Assembly (NCBI GenBank): GCA_947172415.1
Contig: OX359196.1
Location: forward strand, 4,404,501 to 4,468,500
Direction of reading: 5' to 3'
DNA length: 64,000 bases
Source: Chondrosia reniformis
Lineage: Eukaryota; Porifera; Demospongiae; Chondrillida; Chondrillidae
Within the stretch, counting starts at the first letter, position 1, and the number at the start of each line of letters is the position of its first letter. The notes beneath the pieces are model-generated. The model made no database searches. It saw only the letters and a list, made by a program, of their open reading frames with translations, and was not told the DNA's origin. Shown here piece after piece: positions 1 through 13,200 of the stretch. A program made the position numbers and the translations under genes.

Positions 1-389
1 AAACAAGGAGACATATATTCTGCACTGTTTCCAGGTCTACTGTCATTGCAAAGTACAGTATATGGTCCACAAACAAGACAAAATTGATATTTTGCAAAGA
101 GTTCAAAGGTTGAATTGCTGTATCCCTTGCTACTTTGGATAGCAAGAGTATAACAAGTAGAACAGCTGTAAAAATAAAGGCAGTTGCTTTCTAAGCAATA
201 ATACATAATGTTATGTATGCATATGTACAGCACGTACTTAGCATCATTCTTTTCCCAAATAACTTCCCTAGGCCTGCATGTGTATGTATATATATTAAGC
301 CATCGACCCTTACTTAGAGAGTATGGGTATATATTCTGATATATTTAGATGCATTATATACTGTACACATATATAAGTAAATTATGTAC

Positions 390-3300
390 CTTGTAGTACT
401 GCAGCAATTAAATGAAATAGTACTAAGGTAAACAGAACTGGCAATTGTGACCCTTTACCCCACACAGTGAAAGATAGCCAGCCTCTTCCAATGATACTAT
501 ACACAGGACAGCTGATATACAACAATACTGCAATGCTGGCTAATACTTGCTGGCAGGTACATGTGGGCATATGTGGATAGAGTCTCTGGAGGTCTTGTAT
601 TTGGAGTTTTCTCCTTGGTAAAATCATCTTTATAACGCCATACATGCCATACATCCAGTAGAGACAAATCATTAAGTATGAAGCCCAGACTAAAACAGAT
701 AAGTACATTCTTTTTACTGGTATAAGAACCCTTAAAATTTCAGCTGCAATTAAAAAAGCCAAAGTAGACTGGCTAGGCTCAAAGAAAGGTGTACCTTTCT
801 ATAATTAAAAGAAGGAGAGAACATACAGTATAAGATTATATTTTACATATACGTACAATTACTATACGTATATCTTATGTAATAGAATCGTCTGTAAGCA
901 AACAAATGCCACATTATTCCTCAGATTTCAAAGTAATTTACCCTTATTCTTTTTTAATTAACAAGTAATTTTTTGTGATTTTCATTTAATGCATGCATGG
1001 CCGTGAAAGTATATACATATAATATTAATGTAGATAGCTGTATATAATATAGGCCAGTGATCATGAACTAGAATGCAATATGCTAAAAAAAATAATACTA
1101 TATACCTTTTCCAAAGTAGAATAAATGAAGATCAGGATTAAGTGAAAGAGAGGAGGTCCACTAAGTCTATATATAATGATAGAAGCTTCATCATAGGAGT
1201 CCATGAGGTATAGAAGACTGTATCCAAAGAACAAATAAGTGGAGAACCTTAAGCCTTTCAATAATGTAGTAAACTTTTGGTTTTCCTTAGTTTGAGGATT
1301 ACGATCACAGTAGCTAATGAGCCAAATAGCAATTAAACCTATAAAAGAAAACAAATATCAGTATTAATTATAATACAGTGTTGATTAAGTCTATGCTTTA
1401 ATGAAAATATGATGCAGTGCTGCCGTCCCATGTAATAAACCACTCATATATATATATATAACATGTATACATCCACAATATACGTATATAGCTATACATA
1501 TATAGGGCATATACACATGTACGTATGTATATATACGATTAAAAGATTTACTTACTATATATGACATTGTATAGATATTTGATTTACCTTCTATGACTAT
1601 TTTAGTTTCATAGCAGAGAGTATAAATCCCTAGGAATATAGCTCCAGTTGTCTCCCATGGATGGTCTTTTAGATTTTGACTGTATACTTCAAACACTTGT
1701 ATTGAAATAACACGAGTTGAGTTAATAATTAACACAACAAAGAAAAGTATAATGACCAAGTTAAGATTTGTAGCAGAAGATTTTTGCAGTGCCTTAAAAT
1801 TTGGTCGAAAAAGGTAGTAAACCAATAGTATAACATTAGATAGCATTGCTATAGTGCCACCAAGCCACACTGCAATTGTTATAACAAAATTAAAGTTTTT
1901 TAAGAAGTAGGTTGATGCAGTGTTCTCACAGCTTCTTAAAAATACAAGGATGGAAAACAAGACAGTGGAATATTTTGTCATAGCTACCCAAAAATTCAGA
2001 AAAGATCTTTTTTCAACATTAGATTTGCAACGTTTAGCATGTTGTACTGAAGACTTTACCCTAGCAGGTTTACTCAAACTTGACACATACCTATAAGTAT
2101 CATATATGGATATTAGAGCCAGGATGTCATACATCAGACAGGATTTGTGTATGAGAGCTTCAAAGTGACCTAACTCTTTTATCTTATAATGTTCTACAGT
2201 TTGAAATATCCAGATAAAATCATATATAAGGAGAAATAAATTGGCACCAGCTAGACCTATAAGATGAAACTTAATTTTTTTCCTTTTTTCAGGGCTATTT
2301 ATGTAACTGCATAATGAATCTTGGTCACTCAAGAGCCAAGAAAGAAAGGCACCTGTAAATAGAAAATATATTGATAAAATTATACTGTGTCTATATGTAT
2401 ATGCATCATGCATATAAGCTTGATTAGTAATTATAGACTCAAATAGTTAAGGAGAGTTTGTCATGAAAATTACAACCAATGCATTTAGTGGACAAGTGAG
2501 GATCAAATAGTTAATTGTAAATTGCCCTGTATTCTTTCAGTAGCAGCTAATCATGGAAGTTCATTATTAGTCTCTAAAAAGAAGTTACCTATACCGGAAT
2601 TGAATGCGCGTGTCAAAAGAATGCGAATTTCAAGTTTTGACTGTATGCGCAATCTCTTTGATTTGACACCTCAGTACATTTCGTATACACGTCCCGTACC
2701 GTATACACCTAAGCTTTATCTCGCATTCCTTTAGTCACAATTGTAACTTAAAACCGTAATTCGCAATCTTTTACTCTCGCATTCATATCCATAAGTTCTA
2801 ATAAATACCATGGTTGTCCATCTAGAGGTGAAAAATTGTATTTAAAAATTTATGTTTTCCTAAATAATCTTAAGCTTATTTAGACTGGGAAGTCCCATTA
2901 GCCAAATATATGGCTACTTCTCAGTACATGATAGTCATGACAAACTAATAGTATTCAATAAGGGAAAGCCAATTGTGGCTACTTTCACCTTCAACACAAC
3001 ACTGGTTGCAGGTAGCTACATGTACCTGTAATATTAAAGAGATTTATGAAGAGCCATTAGACTTCCAATTCCGTGTATGTGAGAAGAACTCGTTATGAGC
3101 TACATACAGGGCCAGTACTATCAGTTAAGGATTGACATTGAATAAACGCTGCAGTTGATCAGTTAGATATATACGTATTAAACGTAAACTTACTCTCAAC
3201 CATCACAAATAGAAGATATCCTGCAGCGGCAAATACTAAACAAGCGAGACTGATGATGTTGAGATTTTTGGCCCATTCTCGATAAACAGTCATTGCTCTT

Positions 3301-3677
3301 TCCCAAATGGCACATAGGACTAACACAGACGAAAAATGTAAAAGTACACAAAGTAAGTCTCCCAGTTTCTTTTTAGTAGTGAAAAGGCGTTGGAAAGGAT
3401 TGAAAAGATTCCTTTGGAAGGCTACTAGTTGCCCAAATCCAAATCCTCCACTATTCCGAAATATCATGACAATGACATTGTAGAAATGCCCTGCTCCCTT
3501 AGTTATCCATAGAAGCAGGAGGCACATTGACAAAACCTCTTCATTCTGCCAAATATCAGCTAGAAATCTTCCACAACAACTTAAAAGGGAAATAAGGTAA
3601 GAAAATAACGACAACACCACCCCAGCTGGAAGACCCGCTATCATTTTAACGAGATGTAATAGAGTAAAAGTGTTCAC
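390..3677 (-). CDS. multi-pass membrane protein, unrecognised, 3' end beyond the window
   Basis: Four exons on the minus strand join in phase: 3194-3677, 1588-2352, 1106-1338 and 390-798. The last ends at a GT donor, so the gene continues past the left edge. Start chosen at the Met whose codon begins at 3677; the first exon then runs to a GTAAGT donor in phase 1, which matches exon 2. The product (about 630 residues so far) is made almost entirely of hydrophobic segments of 18-25 residues separated by short charged loops, so a polytopic membrane protein with more than ten spans is likely. One soluble, basic loop (residues about 250-280) separates two groups of spans. I see no catalytic motif, no GPCR signature and no clear family. 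The joins are supported by phase and splice consensus only. An alternative is two adjacent genes, with the exon at 3194-3677 separate. Confidence 0.6.
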
Positions 3678-3987
3678 TGATCGATGGCCCCGATATACGT
3701 ACTATTATACACACAAATATGTACGTACATTAAAACCAATACATGGAAGTCCCCTAGTATAATACGTATGTCTCTCAATATAGAGATGTCTTTTTTAAAA
3801 AAGTATGTTCTCCTAGCTAAAAATTCCAGGTGCTTATATAATGTAATATCCTACCACCGAACTGTTTTAACAGTGAACCATACAACCATATAATAGGGGT
3901 ATGTCATGTAGTGCTTTACAGGAGGAATCTGAAAAGTATATACATTGTTCTACTTTCAAATAATTACAACTTTTCCTCCAATGCAGG

Positions 3988-4156
3988 ATGTCAGTCAGAG
4001 AATAATGTCCAAATCCCACTTTGTGGATTTAGCTGGAAGTGAGCGCGTAGCAAGAACAGGAACTGTAGGAGAGAGGTTCAAGGAGTGTGTTCATATAAAT
4101 TCTGGCCTTCTAGCCCTTGGAAATGTAATAAGGGCTCTGTCAGGGAATAAGAAAAA
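3988..4156 (+). pseudogene. isolated kinesin motor-domain exon (KIF7/KIF27-like)
   Basis: An exon-sized open stretch between a TGCAG acceptor and a GTACCT donor encodes the switch II region of a kinesin motor: [14 protein letters not shown], then GERFKE and [16 protein letters not shown]. In known kinesins the DLAGSE motif coordinates the nucleotide, and the phrase [13 protein letters not shown] is typical of the kinesin-4 / KIF7-KIF27 group. The upstream P-loop (GQTGSGKT-type) and switch I (SSRSH-type) are absent from the 300 bp upstream, and the next expected block (YRDSKITRLL) is not recognisable downstream. I therefore read it as a stranded fragment of a duplicated gene rather than a working motor. 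A short open frame with coiled-coil character at 4878-5069 (alternating charged and hydrophobic residues, ends in TAA) could be a further relic of the same gene. Confidence 0.55.
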
Positions 4157-7100
4157 GGTACCTCGACTAATTAGCTCAATAGGCAATCCTCAAAATAGAG
4201 TACTCCTTCATAGATTGGCTTTTTCATGTTCTTCTTTCACATGTATACAGATTTGTAAGGATTGTAGGTCCACATGTATGTACTACATTCCAGCAATTAG
4301 ATTTGCTTCAAATCTCCTTAAAATCTTTAAAAGATGACAGAGAGCTATAAGGCTATAGGGTTGTTAGTCATAGAGAACCTATAAAGTATAAAACAAATCA
4401 ATCCAATTAATATAATGGTGACAAATAATCTTGAAACAAATTAGAATCTGCTTGAGTGAAGTGTGTTTAATGGCAAAATGTAGGAACAAGATATGTCCTA
4501 GGCTAATGCAGTCAGGAGCTTATATACCCACCACTGGGAAGAGCTTAAAACCATGAACTAAATGAGAGAGAATGAGAGAGTGAAGGGAGGTAGGAGAATT
4601 ATGCAAAGAGAAGATATAAATAGGATGTTTAATGACAAAAAGCACTTCAAAGTAGTCACCAAATATGCACTGCTTAATTGGGACTCCAAAAAAATTTGAA
4701 TTACTTGTGAGCAGCACCATATATAGATACCATATAAAGCTACATACCAGAGACTTAAATGACAAATTGAATGTGAGTATAATAGTTGAGATGCTTGTCA
4801 ATGATAAATTAAGTCAAGTTAAGTCAAGAGATCAGAATATGCATATGCTGAGTATGTACTAGTTGAGTCTTGCCAATATGGAGTTGCAAGTAAAACTAGA
4901 AAATTACTTAAAAACAGCTTCTGCCAGAATTAATGACACTGAAGCACTGAGAAAGAAACTCTCTGTATATGAGGCTGCTTGCAAAACTGGCAAAATTAAG
5001 GAAGCTCAACTCAATGAATATGTGTATTTACAGCAAAAGTATGCAGATATACTTAAAAGCAGAGTCTAAGACAGCAGGTTTTGGAACAGGTAAAACCCAA
5101 GTAACGGGTAATCCCTGGCTGCCTCAGTACCTCTCCCAGCACTCTCAGAGAACAAAATTTAATGTGACTCTTACACAAGAAACTGTAAAGTCTGCCTGGA
5201 AGATCCTCAGTGTGGCATGCACCTTTGAAATTAAAAAAAAAATGTTAACATTTACTGTATATAGGACTTCCTGTGGGTTGGGAAGTGGGTAGAACTGAAA
5301 ATGGCCAATAATACTACATAAAGTATGTACACGATATCTCCTCTTTGTCAAACCCATTATCTTGCTGTTACCTCTTAACCTTGCATCCTTGTAGCCACCA
5401 ATTAACTATAAGACCAGACAACCTCCTGGGTCCACCTAACCAGTTCTAGAAGCCAATCTAGAGTACAGCCTCAAATACCAGTAGTCTACGAATTAATATT
5501 TAACTACTCATTGAGACATTCTAGAAACATCTATTTTATTAGCATTAACATCCATGACTTATATAAATTCAATGTATGTATTATTAATTACTGTGATGTA
5601 ATCATTTTATCCAAAGTTATATTAATTATTTCCATAAAAGTAGGGACAACACTGTCTGTTACCTTAATCAAAATGTCATCTTACTTCCAAGCTCATTTAA
5701 TGGCTTAATGCAATCAGAGGTCCTTGTCCCAGTCATATATAAGTATCTATATACCGTACTAGTGCATATTAATCTAAAAGTAATGAACCCATGGAAAGTT
5801 CTATGTGCAAAGGTTTTATAGATAAGCATTGAATTAAGAGCATTTCTAATTTGGAGTTATATAAGAAATATATTGTAGACATATAACAAGAAGGTATTGT
5901 AACCCTGAAAGAAGTTGTTATTCAATTAGTTCATGCTCAGACACAAATCCTTCCAAAACATGTTATTATTAAATCAATCACTGTCACGTGCTGTTGCAAT
6001 GAAACAGATTGACACAAAAAGTCTCAATGATTTATAAAGTATTTCTCTACCTATAGCAGTCACAGATAGGTCCTATTAAAAGAACAAGCACATGTACGTA
6101 GTATAGCACACACTACATCACCTTTATGTACAACCAATTCATTTCAATGTACATTCATTAAATTAACTTGGAGAAACTGCCTGATATCAGGTGACCAGGT
6201 GAAGATACCGCTTGGGAACTGCACCAGGTTGCTATGGAGACTACAGAAGCAAACAATACAATGTAAGCACGTAGACATGCACTTAGACATGTTAAAACTA
6301 CTTTATACACCTTAGATGGGCCAGCACTGTAACCACTCCCCCAAATGAGTGTAGCCATAGCTACTAGGAACTGTACAGTTCAATAGCCAGATAGTGAGGC
6401 AAACTGATCTATTGGATATAAAGAACCTGATAAACCTGTACTATACACCTCCCTAACTGAACTACTGCTGTTGGCAGTTACTAAGTGGTAGAGATCGATG
6501 CTAATCTGGTAGTCCCATTGGATAATGTAGTCTAGATCCTTTACAGTTGCTATACACACAAATGATTCCTTGTTTCACTTGATCTAATATTTTCCTCACT
6601 TTCTTTCCCACCTGAATGGGTTAAGTCAATAACTTTAATAATAATTGCACTCAGTCCTCCTTGTTTCTTAATTGGACATGTTGCTAGGTAATTGATATTT
6701 GATTTCTATGACAATTCTATACTGTATATATAATTAGATGAATATACAGCAAATCAAGTATAGGTTGCACAATAAGGCATATACTTGTCTAATCAAAATT
6801 TAATGTTAGTTTGTATAAACATTAAGTACAAATTACATTTTTGAACAGTTTCACAAATAAAAAGTATTTTACATGAGGTAAAGATAATACGTATACTGAT
6901 CATAACATTAAAACTCAAAACAAAAAAGAAACATTATAGAATTCATTTAAAATAGCTATATAGTTTGTCTGATTCTCTAAACAAGATGACCTACCAATGA
7001 GTGTAGCTTAGGCATGGACAACGCCAAAGTTCCTCAAACTAGGCAATTGCAATGTTTGAGCAACGGCCATTTTAGATTCACAAATTGATTGAGCAATAGC

Positions 7101-7490
7101 ACGAGGATTCTACGTATATGCAAAATAGCGTAAAAAAGATAAGTGATTCTTGTGCAAAAGTGTCCCTTTTGAATTTTGTGGGACTGATGCCTTCAATGAA
7201 GCTTTTGGTACTATCGCATTTAAGTGTACAATCCCTTAAATAAATATCCTTGTGACGTTGTCCTGTGTTGTGCATGAAACATTGACATGTCGATTCATGC
7301 GCTTGCAAGAGCTTATGAAATAAAAGATCACTGCTGAAATAATCAGAGGTTCATTAAGATACTGATAGCTTGTTTATTAATTAAGTACTTCTATTCATGG
7401 GGTCATTGTACATTTTGCTTTGATTTGCTTCGCTGAATAGCCATTATTGATTTCTATTCGAAATTCATTAACATGCAATAACAACTTGCT
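4157..7490. other. gene-poor AT-rich stretch
   Basis: No open frame here shows recognisable homology. The only candidate is the short 64-residue frame at 4878-5069 with heptad-like spacing, noted with the kinesin fragment. The rest is AT-rich with stops in all frames. I see no long inverted or tandem repeat. Confidence 0.5.
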
Positions 7491-8460
7491 GAATAGGCCG
7501 GGTTATGTACTACATGTTATCTATTGTTCTCGAGCACGATCTCGAAAACAATAAACAAAAGTTTGGTTCCACGATTTTCCGCCAAGTTCACGATGTTTCC
7601 CGCCTACAATTTCTAATAAATAGTCGAGGAAATTTTCAGTCTTTGGCCTCCGGGCTATCAACTCTGGAGGTCTACTTTGGTGTGGATCGATGCGCCAACC
7701 GTGGTAGGAGCACGACCATGGTACCATGCGACAAAGGGTCATCGGTGTTCGTATAGTGGGGTGGTCTCTCTATCATGGGTTAGTGCCTGGAGATGTATCT
7801 CACTATTAATCAACTTTGTTGGTTCTCACTATACGACCCGTACCTGGAGAAGCGTGGGTCCAGTGCCACTACGTAGTCGGTCAGGAACCCCTGTTGTAGG
7901 CTGCAGCTTCAGGTTGGTTTGGAAGGCATTTGCATTTGGATTTGTATATTCAGTTTTCGTATCCATGCATGGATCAATGCAGTATTTCATTGGCATTGTA
8001 TATCATGTATTTTCAATTCTTTTCTTATAGTTCATTGAACTGATGGGTCCCTACTCTAAAGCGCCTGGCCGATCCCAATGAGCTAAAGTCTGTGTACAGT
8101 GTTCCCAAGCTACGTTGTGTGCACATGATGATTCTCATTGGTGGGAGTTTGTGGTCCGCCAGGGTCGGGCTTGTTTCTGCTCGTAGTGTGCAGGGCGAGA
8201 CTAGTAACTGGTCATAGGGCGGTCAGGTACGCCGGATTGTCCCCGTGCAGCTTCTCTTACGACGCAAGTAGTGGAAGTGTCAAACAGAGTTGAGAAATCG
8301 GAGGCCATTTGGGGCACAAAGTACTTCTACCTCCTCGTGGTGTGCCCTGGGGTCACTTTTACACTCAGTTAAGTGATGCAAAACGAAGTACTACAGCACC
8401 GTTCCAGGAACAATCAAAAGGAGAAGAAACAGAATGATCTCTTTACAGAACTTGTTTAAG
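7491..8460. other. GC-richer unexplained block with a direct repeat
   Basis: Base composition rises clearly above the surrounding AT-rich DNA, and several overlapping short frames are open, but none translates to anything recognisable. Near its right end (8321-8355) lies a roughly 33-bp sequence (core CTCCTCGTGGTGTGCCCTGG) that recurs as a direct repeat at 8989-9020, immediately after the GIY-YIG fragment. The two copies bracket about 630 bp, as expected if the block and fragment belong to one degraded retroelement. Confidence 0.35.
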
Positions 8461-8717
8461 AACTAAATTGTTTGAACATTTTTTTATTTAATCATGTACA
8501 TGTATATATTTCAGAATTGTCAAACAAAAATGATCATTTGTGCAGTGGTTAACATATACAATCCCAATTGTAATTCATAATGAGAATATTGGTGTAATAA
8601 TATACACGTTAAAATATAACCCAGCGCATCGCAAATGCATACATCTATGTAAGCATTCAGTATACTCTTGTAAATTATTGCAAGTATTATAAAGATCCAA
8701 AGGCGCCGCGCCGGCCC

Positions 8718-9030
8718 ATGTTACTTAGATTGCGGAGTAAACAAAAAGAAAATAGAGGAAAAGGAACGAAAAAGGAAGAAAGTGAAACGAAAGAGAGGAA
8801 AAGGAAGAAAGTATATAAACGAAAAAGAAAAAAGGAAAAAAGAAAGATGATGTGTTATTTAGTCCTATGCAAGGACTGCAACAGGACCTATATAGGTGAG
8901 ACGAAGAGGACTCTTAAGGTGAGACTTGGGGAGCACAAACAAGCAGTGAGGAGAGGTGATCCTAACAATGGCATTGCTATTCAAATTACTTCTACCTCCT
9001 CGTGGTGTGCCCTGGGGTCATCTGTAAGAT
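8718..9030 (+). mobile_element. Penelope-like element fragment, GIY-YIG domain
   Basis: The frame begins with a purine-only tract (about 8735-8848) encoding Lys/Arg/Glu runs, then reads CKDCNRTYIGETKRTLKVRL followed by a GEHKQAVRRGD segment. This is the GIY-YIG endonuclease core as found at the C-terminus of Penelope-like retroelements: Cys pair, Tyr-Ile-Gly, catalytic Arg in KVRL, then EH. It breaks off after the NNG-Ile-Ala motif, where a second copy of a roughly 33-bp direct repeat starts. The same domain occurs more completely at 43402-43968. No reverse transcriptase remains here. Confidence 0.6.
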
Positions 9031-9543
9031 GATGAGAAAAGAAATACAGTAGAAGAGATTGAATGGACAGATCAATTCAAAAGAAGATGTTACTGTTAAT
9101 ATTGGACTAGTATACTCTTGCTTATTTTTGGTTATTTTACTATAGAACTTGTACATTTTACCATAACTTTTGTTTTGTAAGTACAAAAAATTATTTCATG
9201 GTTTTCAATTGCATTAAGTATGATGATCATATATTAAACATTTAAAAATGATGCAAGCAAGCATATACCACTTCTGTATGATTAGCCTTATCAAATGATC
9301 ACTGTCTTATTTCACTACTCTTTAATGTGTACTAGTCATTGTACAGAAGAATTCTGAAACATGCACTATATGATACTATAAAGGTTCATTGCTGCATAGT
9401 TACTTACTTATCATGTGTACTACAGTAGTGGAAACTAAAAAAAACAAGCACAAACATCAACATTTTTAAAATTGCAACTTTGACTGATATGCAAAAGCTA
9501 AAATGCCTAAATGGCAACTAGCATTATACATACAGTATATCCT
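9031..9543. other. no gene seen
   Basis: AT-rich sequence with no supported coding region, tandem repeat or long inverted repeat. Confidence 0.5.
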
Positions 9544-9855
9544 TTAGTTCCAAATTGTTGTTTCTGTATAGCTATAGCTAAGTTCATAAATTTTCTTGCT
9601 GATTGCAGCAATTTCAGTTGGTTCAACTCTGCAGCATCCATCTATACAATACCAAAAAATAATTAAAACTCCTAGCAAAAGCAAAATTCGTCTAGAAAGA
9701 ATTCTAAATGATTACAATCATGATATACTGCCTTAACCTCTGCTAATAGCCATCAAAGTGTTAGATATTTCTGCACTGTTCTCATGTAAATCTGTCCATT
9801 CCCCAGTACCCTTTTGGTATCTCTCTCCTGAGTTTGGATACACAACTAAAGGTTT
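9544..9855 (-). pseudogene. homocysteine S-methyltransferase C-terminal fragment
   Basis: Two minus-strand exons, 9738-9855 and 9544-9641, join in phase. The first encodes KPLVVYPNSGERYQ...TGEWTD, matching the conserved YPNSGE...W segment of MmuM/BHMT-type homocysteine methyltransferases. The second encodes GCCRVEPTEIAAI, the zinc-binding Gly-Cys-Cys-Arg motif near the C-terminus of the family, then stops. The expected sequence between them (an Ala-Gly-Ala-x-Ile-Ile-Gly stretch) is replaced by an unrelated one, and no upstream exon with the first zinc Cys is visible before the p38 gene at 10219. The family transfers a methyl group to homocysteine to make methionine. This copy looks truncated and probably inactive. 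Confidence 0.55.
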
Positions 9856-10218
9856 CTAATAAATTCCTTTAGCAGAGAGAAGTAGTCCCTGCAAATTTTT
9901 AATGATTTAGGGAAACTTTGCCTAATATATATTCACTTTTTAAAGGTCAAATCAATTGCATGCACTAATTATAGGTCATTTTGCCTCCATGATACAGTCA
10001 TGGACAACAGGGTCATTTTAAGCTGGAATTCTGCTGTTGATTATTAGCTACAGAGCATTCAAAAAATAAGTCACTTCCACACTCCACACTAATATAGCTT
10101 GTTTTGACCATGCAGTTTGATGAATAGAAAAGAGTGCATGATCAGTCAGTATTATGTAGCTGATAAAATTTCCAGCGGTTTATGACGTTTTTCATTTACC
10201 GTTTACGTTTCTCTCAAG

Positions 10219-13200
10219 ATGGCTAACCAGGAAGGTGAAGATGTAAAACCAGGTTTCTATCGTGTAGATCTACTGAGAACCGTTTGGGTGTTGCCAAAGC
10301 GATACCAAGATCTACAGCCGATTGGGAATGGGGCATTCGGGAGCGTGGTGTGAGTCGGACGTCCTCATACCCACTGCATGCTCGAGTACCACTGATTTGA
10401 TTGGCTTGGCGTGACCAGTGTCGTGTCTTGGTGTAGTTAGTGTCTACTGTTCTGTGTGTAGGTCAGCGTTAGATACGGATAGTGGCGAAAGAATCGCCAT
10501 CAAGAAGTTGAGTAGACCCTTTGATACAACTGAGCTAGCTAAGAGGAGCTACAGAGAGCTACGAATACTGCAGCACATGAAACACGAAAATGTAAGTGTA
10601 TGCTAACAGTCAACTGCACCACTCGACCGCCCAATGACGACAGTAAGCCATCTGACTACCACAGTTAATTATATTCATACTGTCTTCTCTGTGTCTCAAT
10701 ACTGACCTTCTCTACCTCCTTATACTCACTGGCTCTAAGTATATGGACAAGAGGGAGAGAGCGTTAATAGCCAAACTCCACACATTTAATAGAGTATTTC
10801 ATGCACATCTCTCACTATAAGGTTTGTGTCTTACTGGAATGTTTTACCCATTTTTTATATTCTAGTTACCGTGGTAACCTTGCTATATGTAACTTGATAC
10901 TGTTATACATATACAGTATCTGCACGTGTAATAAGTCTAATCAATGAAGAAGAAACAGTAAATGGAAGAGTGTGTAGGGAGTGGGATGGAAGAAGATGTT
11001 GCTTTAAGTGTATTCATTAGTTTTGTCATTATGTATGTATGTAGGTAATTGGTCTGCTTAATCTGTTTACATCTGCTAAGGGATATGAAGACTTTAATGA
11101 CATGTAAGTTGTATAAGTTTAATCAATTAAATAGAATTGGAGGGTCTGTAGGTAAACGATTTCTAAAAGTTTATTTATCCATTGAATAAGAGTGAAAGAG
11201 TTAGTATTGTAGTATTGTTAAATTTCATTTTCTCTTTATTGAACTTTCAAAAAGTGCAATGATTGAATATTCGGTTTTATTACCTAACTAAGAACTACTG
11301 TGTTTTACAATAGTGGCAGTATGTATTTTGTAAAGTGTGAACTGATTTTGTACAATTCATTATCACCCACTGAAAAGAATGAATGGGCCATGGTTAGAAG
11401 TAGAAACAAGCACTGAATACAGTCAATGGCTTTAGATACCTTGTATTGCATTTTCTACTATCCCTTGGTCTAGTTACACTTATACGTGTAGACCAAGGAA
11501 TAGTAGAAATGTAATACAAGGTATAGGCAAGACTAAAAGACTAAAGATGAACCATCTCAAAGATACGTACGTAGGTAACTTTCGTATCTTTGAGATGGTT
11601 CATCCTTAGTCTTTTGAGCGTCTAAAGATGGCATGTCTTACCTAACCAAAGATAACAGGCTGATAGTTAAACTAGTGATAGTGCATGTTAGTGCACACAT
11701 TTCTCCAAAACTGACACTCCATTTTTCCTGTGGTCAGTTATCTTGTAAGTCAGCTGATGGAGAAGGACCTGGGCTGTGTTGTGGCAGAGAACAGAGAAGC
11801 ACACCGAAGAGTTCCCGAAGATATTATGAGACTTGTGGTCTACCAACTATTTAGAGCATTAAAAGTAAGCCCATCTCTTGCATAAGTGGTTGGTCTTGCT
11901 AATGGAGGCTGTGCTGGACAAGACCTTGCTTGTTCAGTTTGTCGTTATAGATGTGGTCTATCTCTGGCCAGCTTTTTATCACATGACTACAGTTTTAAAT
12001 GCAAGGCTTTTAATGAGACGTTAGTACTGTATTGTCTGTATGTAGTGTTGGCTCAAGGATAACAAAAACATAGCAACTTTTAATTAGAGAGATTTCGTTG
12101 TATACCTATATACAGTGACAGGGTCCAATCCTGATAGTCCCCTGTAATTTACCTCTAGGCTTCCTGTAGCTTTAGAACTCTCACTGAAACTGTATTTATG
12201 CATACCACATTATATTTATTCATTCTCTGTGTGTACAATTATTAGTCACACAGCGTTGACATCCTGTCTTTTGATTTCTGTAGTACGTTCATTCAGCTGG
12301 AATCATTCACAGAGTGAGTTGTGGTTTGTTATCTCCTCTTAGTGTGATACTTTGCATCACTGTACTCTTGTGTGTGTAGGACTTGAAAACTAAGAACATT
12401 GCTATTAACCAGGATGTCATGTTGAGAGTACGTCATGACCTAGCTAGCCTTTCAATAATGAGAATTGATGAAGAAATTCATATTGTTAATTGTCAGTCTA
12501 ATATTTATTCATGTATAACTAGCTCTTAAACTCAACACATGCTTGGCAAGCTTGTACTGGACAGTTTCTAACTTGTCCATTTAGACAAAATAGTATGATT
12601 ATAAGAGAGACATTATAATTCTAGTTATCTCAGTGGTAGCGCACTGGCGATTGTATAGTTCAGGATTCAGGATTCCCAGTGACTATACTCTTTTCATGTT
12701 GTTTTATATTTAATAATTTTAATGATTGTGGTTTTCCATATCAGTTACTGTAGATTATTCATGTAGCATGTTCTAGCTCTGCTGTCCTTATACAGTAGCT
12801 GTCTGTGATGTCCTGTAGGTTCTAGACTTTGGACTTGCTTCTCCCATGAGGGATTCTGACCAGACTGGCTATGTCGTTACAAGATGGTACAGATCTCCCG
12901 AAATTATTCTGGGATGGATTCAGTATGGAGCTACAGGTGTGTCTACAAGACTACATGTAGGCCCCGCCTCCTGTGACCTGGGGAATAGGACCGTCCTGTG
13001 ACCTGGGGAATAGGACCGTCCTGTGACCTGGGGAATAGGACCGTCCTGTGACCTGGGGAATAGGACCGTCCTGTGACCTGGGGAATAGGACCGTCCTGTG
13101 ACCTGGGGAATAGGACCGTCCTGTGACCTGGGGAATAGGACCATACCTGTGACCTGGGGAATAGGACCATACCTGTTATAGAAATATGGTGATATACAAG

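Noticed and set aside
7505-8030. Overlapping frames of 83 and 117 codons in the GC-rich block
   Set aside because: No recognisable motif and frames on both strands are equally open; more likely part of a degraded repeat.
12620-12690. tRNA gene
   Set aside because: The A-box-like part is good but the B-box is degenerate and no acceptor stem forms; a SINE relic is more likely.
12920-13170. Minus-strand frames through the 25-bp minisatellite
   Set aside because: Repeat artefact; 25 is not a multiple of three and several frames are equally open.
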